Below are positions 61,078-64,000 of a DNA stretch of 64,000 bases, piece after piece. Source of the DNA: Paenibacillus sp. J23TS9. GTDB lineage: Bacteria > Bacillota > Bacilli > Paenibacillales > Paenibacillaceae. The stretch covers positions 310,001-374,000 of the forward strand of contig NZ_BOSG01000003.1 of NCBI RefSeq assembly GCF_018403225.1. Reading direction: 5' to 3'. Every line of letters begins with the position of its first letter. Position 1 is the stretch's first letter. The notes beneath the pieces are model-generated. The model was not told where the DNA came from, did no database searches, and was given only the letters and a program-made list of their open reading frames with translations. A program made the translations under genes and the position numbers.

Positions 61078-61617
61078 TCAGCGACGTCTTTTTCTGCACA
61101 CTTTAACCGGAAGGGCTTCAGGTAAAAATTGAGGCCGTATCCCTGTAGGTCCATATACGCTTTTTTTATCCCTTGGATCGAAAACCCCTTCCTCGGTATT
61201 TGGTATTTGCCAAAAGAAATCAATATGTACTCCCTGCTCCTCTGCAAGACGCAAAAAATCGATCATAAATATACCTTTTCCGGGATCACAGGAGGAGCTG
61301 CCAGAGATTCCAACCCCGCCGATAATCTCATAGCCGTGATTTTGATAGATCTTTAACTGCTCAATAACCGGCTGCAGGATGCGGAAATTATGATCATGAA
61401 ATGCAGGAGTGTCGAATTCCTCTTCCGTCATGGGCTGCCGCTCCGGTCCTAGAAAGGTAAACCCTGGACAGGGCAGCTGAAAAATGCCATAGCCTTGTTC
61501 CGATGCCCAATCCACCGCTGACTTCATCACGCCCGCACTGCGAGCCTCGCCATGAATAACGGTATTCTGATTGATCACACAGTGCGAGGTTATAAGGATC
61601 TGTTTATTGCGCTGCAC
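61078..61617 (-). CDS. TudS-related putative desulfidase
   Basis: 179 residues from a GTG behind GAGGTG. 'ILITSHCVINQNTVIHGEARSAGVMKSAVDW', 'IFQLPCPGFTFLGPERQPM' and 'GGVGISGSSSCDPGKGIF' bring C13, C50 and C110 into the positions of the three Cys that hold the iron-sulfur cluster in TudS thiouracil desulfidases (DUF523 family). It resembles the CD3072-type branch. Substrate unknown. Single gene. Confidence 0.7.
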   Translation of the reverse strand: MQRNKQILITSHCVINQNTVIHGEARSAGVMKSAVDWASEQGYGIFQLPCPGFTFLGPERQPMTEEEFDTPAFHDHNFRILQPVIEQLKIYQNHGYEIIGGVGISGSSSCDPGKGIFMIDFLRLAEEQGVHIDFFWQIPNTEEGVFDPRDKKSVYGPTGIRPQFLPEALPVKVCRKRRR

Positions 61618-61753
61618 GCTGACACCTCTTTCATGCTGGTTGTAATTGGCTCACTATGGCTTAAATGCGGAAAATATATTCTTATTAATTTAATCGGAAT
61701 AATTGATATTATTGTATTTCATTTGTACCGTAAGTCAATATCTCAGCATGAAG

Positions 61754-61789
61754 AACGCTCTTCCCGGGCATCTGCCTGAAAAGAGCGTT
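61754..61789 (-). terminator. Hairpin after glycosyltransferase operon
   Basis: AACGCTCTT / AAGAGCGTT outside and GGGCA/TGCC inside. The T-run on the minus strand is poor (TTCTTC), so termination may be weak. Confidence 0.55.
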
Positions 61790-61845
61790 GCATGGTCTTT
61801 CATTTCAAATAAAGTCGTCCTGTATCGCGCAGCCCGCGCCGCTTT

Positions 61846-63141
61846 TCAGCTGAACCGCTGCGTCTTATACCATTTGCTTTCCCGGCCTGTGATTTTATCG
61901 ACGATCAGGTTGTAAAAGGCTTTGACGGAAATGACGAGGAAGAGCTGCGCATATGTGAAATAAGAAATACAAGAGAGCACGAAATTGCGGACATTGCTTT
62001 GTCCGATGTCGGCAGCGAGCGCCAGATTGATCTGCAGTACATAGAGAAAATACATCAAAGCCCAAGCTACAACCAGATAGACATATACATCCGACTGGAA
62101 TTGGAAGGGTGAAACCACACCCGGCTTGAAGATGGCAATGACCTGATACACCAGGTTCGCCACGAACACAATATCCGATACGATAATAGCGATCATGAAC
62201 CAAAAATAGCTGGCCGCATAGTAGAGCACATGCAGCTTGATCCGCCAGCTGCTGCGGTCGAACAGATGATGCAGGTTTTCGACGACAACATTATAGTTGC
62301 CTTTGGCCCAGCGCTCCCGCTGCTTCATATAAACCCCAAGCTGCTCAGGCTCCTGTTGGTAGGCTTCCGCCTGGGGAGCCAGTGCAATCAGCTGGCCGCG
62401 GGACATGATCTCAAAGGAAACGGCCGTATCCTCTGTAATCGCCTGCTCGTCCCATCCGCCGATCTCCCGCATTAAAGCGGTTTTGACAATAAAATTGGTG
62501 CCGGGAATCGTTCCGAGCTTGAACAGCTCCCATAGCCCGGTATGATGCACACGCTGGATTGTAATGATCTCGAGATTGATGCAGCGGGACAGAAAATTCT
62601 GGCCGCGGTTACGCGCCTTATTACGTCCAAAGACAGCTCCGTATTTATCCGGATTCTCCATCGCCTTCTGTGTCAGGAATAAGAGCGCATTGCGCTCAGG
62701 CGCAGCATCCGCGTCATACACACAAATCCACTCGCCTGTTGCCAGCTTCAATGCGTCGTTTAGCGCACCGGATTTCCCACCCGTCCCTTTACGCTCAAGG
62801 ATGATGAAATTGCGGTCCGAATAGCTCGTCTTCTCCTTCAGTGCCCTAAGCCGGGCCGCGGTCTGGTCTGAACAGTTGTCTGCAATAATGATGAGCTGTA
62901 CCTTATCCTGCGGATAGTTCAACTGCAAAATATGCTCCGCAGTAGCCGTGATGACCAGCTCCTCATTATGCGCCGGAACCATGACGGTCACAGCAGGGAA
63001 GTCATTCATATTCTCCGGAAGCTTGAGCTTCTTCTTATTTTGTTTGAAAATAAACCGGACAGCCCCTGCCATAATGATGACTGACTCAAATACGGCAATC
63101 CAAATGGTTACTATGGAAAGGATCAATAGAACGTCAGCCAC
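61846..63141 (-). CDS. Processive family-2 glycosyltransferase (BcsA/PgaC/YdaM-like)
   Basis: 431 residues from GTG 63141, which overlaps the stop of the small gene by eight bases and has GGGGGAA ahead; longer in-frame starts lack this. N-terminal helix (about 5-28), GT-A domain with 'VTVMVPAHNEE', 'DNCSDQTAARL', 'CVYDADAAPE' (DxD), 'EQAITEDTAVSFEIM' (TED) and 'MKQRERWAKGNYN' (QxxRW), then four helices. The D, DxD, TED, QxxRW set marks processive polysaccharide synthases. With the GGDEF-like and small membrane genes upstream it forms an operon like B. subtilis ydaK-ydaM. The polymer is not known. Confidence 0.88.
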   Translation of the reverse strand: MADVLLILSIVTIWIAVFESVIIMAGAVRFIFKQNKKKLKLPENMNDFPAVTVMVPAHNEELVITATAEHILQLNYPQDKVQLIIIADNCSDQTAARLRALKEKTSYSDRNFIILERKGTGGKSGALNDALKLATGEWICVYDADAAPERNALLFLTQKAMENPDKYGAVFGRNKARNRGQNFLSRCINLEIITIQRVHHTGLWELFKLGTIPGTNFIVKTALMREIGGWDEQAITEDTAVSFEIMSRGQLIALAPQAEAYQQEPEQLGVYMKQRERWAKGNYNVVVENLHHLFDRSSWRIKLHVLYYAASYFWFMIAIIVSDIVFVANLVYQVIAIFKPGVVSPFQFQSDVYVYLVVAWALMYFLYVLQINLALAADIGQSNVRNFVLSCISYFTYAQLFLVISVKAFYNLIVDKITGRESKWYKTQRFS

Positions 63142-63277
63142 TGAAGTTCCCCCGATCATACTTTTTGTTGACATCGGCACGGAATTTAAGCGTTGCGATG
63201 GTGAGAATCAGGATCGTCACGGCGAAAATTACACTAATGGCAATGCAGACAGGGATAAACCAGCTCGTATATGACAT
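63134..63277 (-). CDS. 47-residue membrane peptide in exopolysaccharide operon
   Basis: From ATG 63277 with a full AGGAGG seven bases ahead. MSYTSWFIPVCIAISVIFAV begins a single membrane helix (about 6-30), followed by a short basic tail 'KFRADVNKKYDRGNFSG'. It lies between the degenerate GGDEF gene and the glycosyltransferase and overlaps the latter by eight bases. The strong ribosome site and coupling argue that it is a real gene, perhaps an accessory subunit of the synthase. Confidence 0.75.
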   Translation of the reverse strand: MSYTSWFIPVCIAISVIFAVTILILTIATLKFRADVNKKYDRGNFSG

Positions 63278-63311
63278 TTGAATTCCTCCTCTGCCGGTTC
63301 GTAGGAAAAGA

Positions 63312-64000
63312 TTAAATATATTCTCCAATCAGATCGGTCTCGGTATTACGTTCGAGCGCAGCGATGACCTGATCAATATGTTCATATTTGCTGAACTGCT
63401 CCTTCTGGAAGACCAGCGCACCTGCACGTATTACGATTTTCAGCTCATGACCTCTTTTGTCCAGAAAATTCACTGCCATCATCGCATTTTTGATCCGGCT
63501 GGTAAGCATCTGCAGGTTCTCCTGCCCCAGCATGGGGCACAGGATGATAAAGCGGCCCTTGCTGATTGAAAATTTATAGTCTTCATAGCGGATCTGCCTT
63601 TGAATGATCGCCGACAGCTCGAGCAGCAGGCGGGAGTATAGCTGTGATCCCAGCGACTCTTGTACCAGCGGCAGAAAGTCGATTTTGAACATCGCCACGG
63701 AAAAACCGTACCGCTCGGAATAGCGCCTGGCCAGGTTGGACTGCTTCTGCATGGTATCTGCCAGCGCTTCCTTGTTGCCAAGAGTAGTGTCAATATCCAC
63801 CTGCGGACTGCTCCCTCTCATTTCAATCATCCGTTCCATCCAGCGCTTGCTGCCGATCAGTCCGGATTTAATAAAGGCAGCGATCAGCATATTTGCCGGA
63901 ATCAGCAGCATCCATGAGAATGTCAGCATGTTTAAAGGAGCGTATGTTGTCAGCCAAACAAAATAGCTCACCAGAAATACGAACACCAGAACCACAGAAA
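63312..64000 (-). CDS. Membrane protein with degenerate GGDEF domain (partial)
   Basis: The frame stays open to the right edge, so the true N-terminus is missing. Visible are two or more membrane helices (first ~45 residues) and a GGDEF-like domain of about 160 residues ('DIDTTLGNKEALADTMQKQSNLARRYSERYGFSVAMFKIDFLPLV'). The active loop reads 'SKGRF' instead of GGDEF, so it should not make c-di-GMP. In B. subtilis YdaK, a similar membrane-bound degenerate GGDEF protein acts as a c-di-GMP receptor for the adjoining polysaccharide synthase. The same role is likely here. It precedes the 47-residue gene by 34 bases. Confidence 0.8.
   Translation of the reverse strand, partial: SVVLVFVFLVSYFVWLTTYAPLNMLTFSWMLLIPANMLIAAFIKSGLIGSKRWMERMIEMRGSSPQVDIDTTLGNKEALADTMQKQSNLARRYSERYGFSVAMFKIDFLPLVQESLGSQLYSRLLLELSAIIQRQIRYEDYKFSISKGRFIILCPMLGQENLQMLTSRIKNAMMAVNFLDKRGHELKIVIRAGALVFQKEQFSKYEHIDQVIAALERNTETDLIGEYI

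Noticed and set aside
1..64000. CRISPR array, tRNA, rRNA, insertion sequence or prophage
   Set aside because: No regularly spaced repeats, no tRNA-like T-loop/CCA pattern, no rRNA segment and no transposase, integrase or phage structural gene was seen. Every palindrome noted fits a terminator or operator.

Overview
The window looks like a chromosomal segment of a Paenibacillus-like, spore-former-type Firmicute. The reasons are strong AGGAGG-type ribosome sites, frequent GTG and TTG starts, U-tailed hairpin terminators between most units, and gene families typical of that group (LipL, YdjO, MprF, DUF2294, GH52 xylosidase, BlaI/BlaR1, YfmJ). I saw no rRNA, tRNA, insertion sequence, integrase, phage gene or CRISPR array. 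Base composition is even across the window. It reads as accessory-rich core chromosome made of many small regulator-plus-target modules rather than one mobile island.

Left part (1-15.6 kb): the end of a sugar ABC importer operon (binding lipoprotein and a permease cut by the window edge); an asymmetric heterodimeric ABC exporter; a GT4-like glycosyltransferase behind a PucR-type activator that is divergent from alanine dehydrogenase (adeR-ald arrangement); a YdjO-like zinc protein; a membrane protein of unknown role; a TetR-GT2 unit with a clear operator; lipL; a DUF2294 (MpsC-like) gene with an unusually long structured leader; a cupin gene followed by a broken DoxX-like remnant.

Middle (15.8-32 kb): an MFS exporter; an OmpR/EnvZ-type two-component system convergent with mprF; a large-subunit catalase divergent from a Cys-containing ArsR regulator and an Old Yellow Enzyme gene, with near-identical operators ahead of both arsR and the OYE gene; a TetR-MMPL exporter unit with paired operators; and a stand-alone SIR2-like protein.

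Right-middle (32-50.5 kb): a membrane-anchored FAD oxidoreductase, an MFS exporter with a possible leader peptide, threonine synthase divergent from a LysR regulator, a GyrI-like protein, a MarR-FUSC exporter pair, nanE-nanK, two small unknown proteins, a chemoreceptor, a TsuA/TusA thiosulfate uptake pair, a PH-like membrane protein, and a second ArsR regulator with a YfmJ-type reductase.

Right (50.5-64 kb): an AraC regulator and GH52 beta-xylosidase with a cre-like site; BlaI-BlaR1 (no beta-lactamase present) divergent from a YhgE-like membrane protein and PadR regulator; a GyrI-like/WYL pair; a lipoprotein; a uracil-DNA-glycosylase-like protein; a TudS-like putative desulfidase; and a cut operon with a degenerate GGDEF membrane protein, a 47-residue membrane peptide and a BcsA/PgaC-like processive glycosyltransferase, reminiscent of the B. 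subtilis ydaK-ydaM exopolysaccharide locus.

The least explained items are the stand-alone SIR2-like protein with an altered catalytic motif, two ArsR-reductase modules whose arsR genes both appear to be transcribed without a leader, the DUF2294 leader RNA candidate, the BlaI/BlaR1 unit with a non-beta-lactam sensor, and the c-di-GMP-type exopolysaccharide operon.
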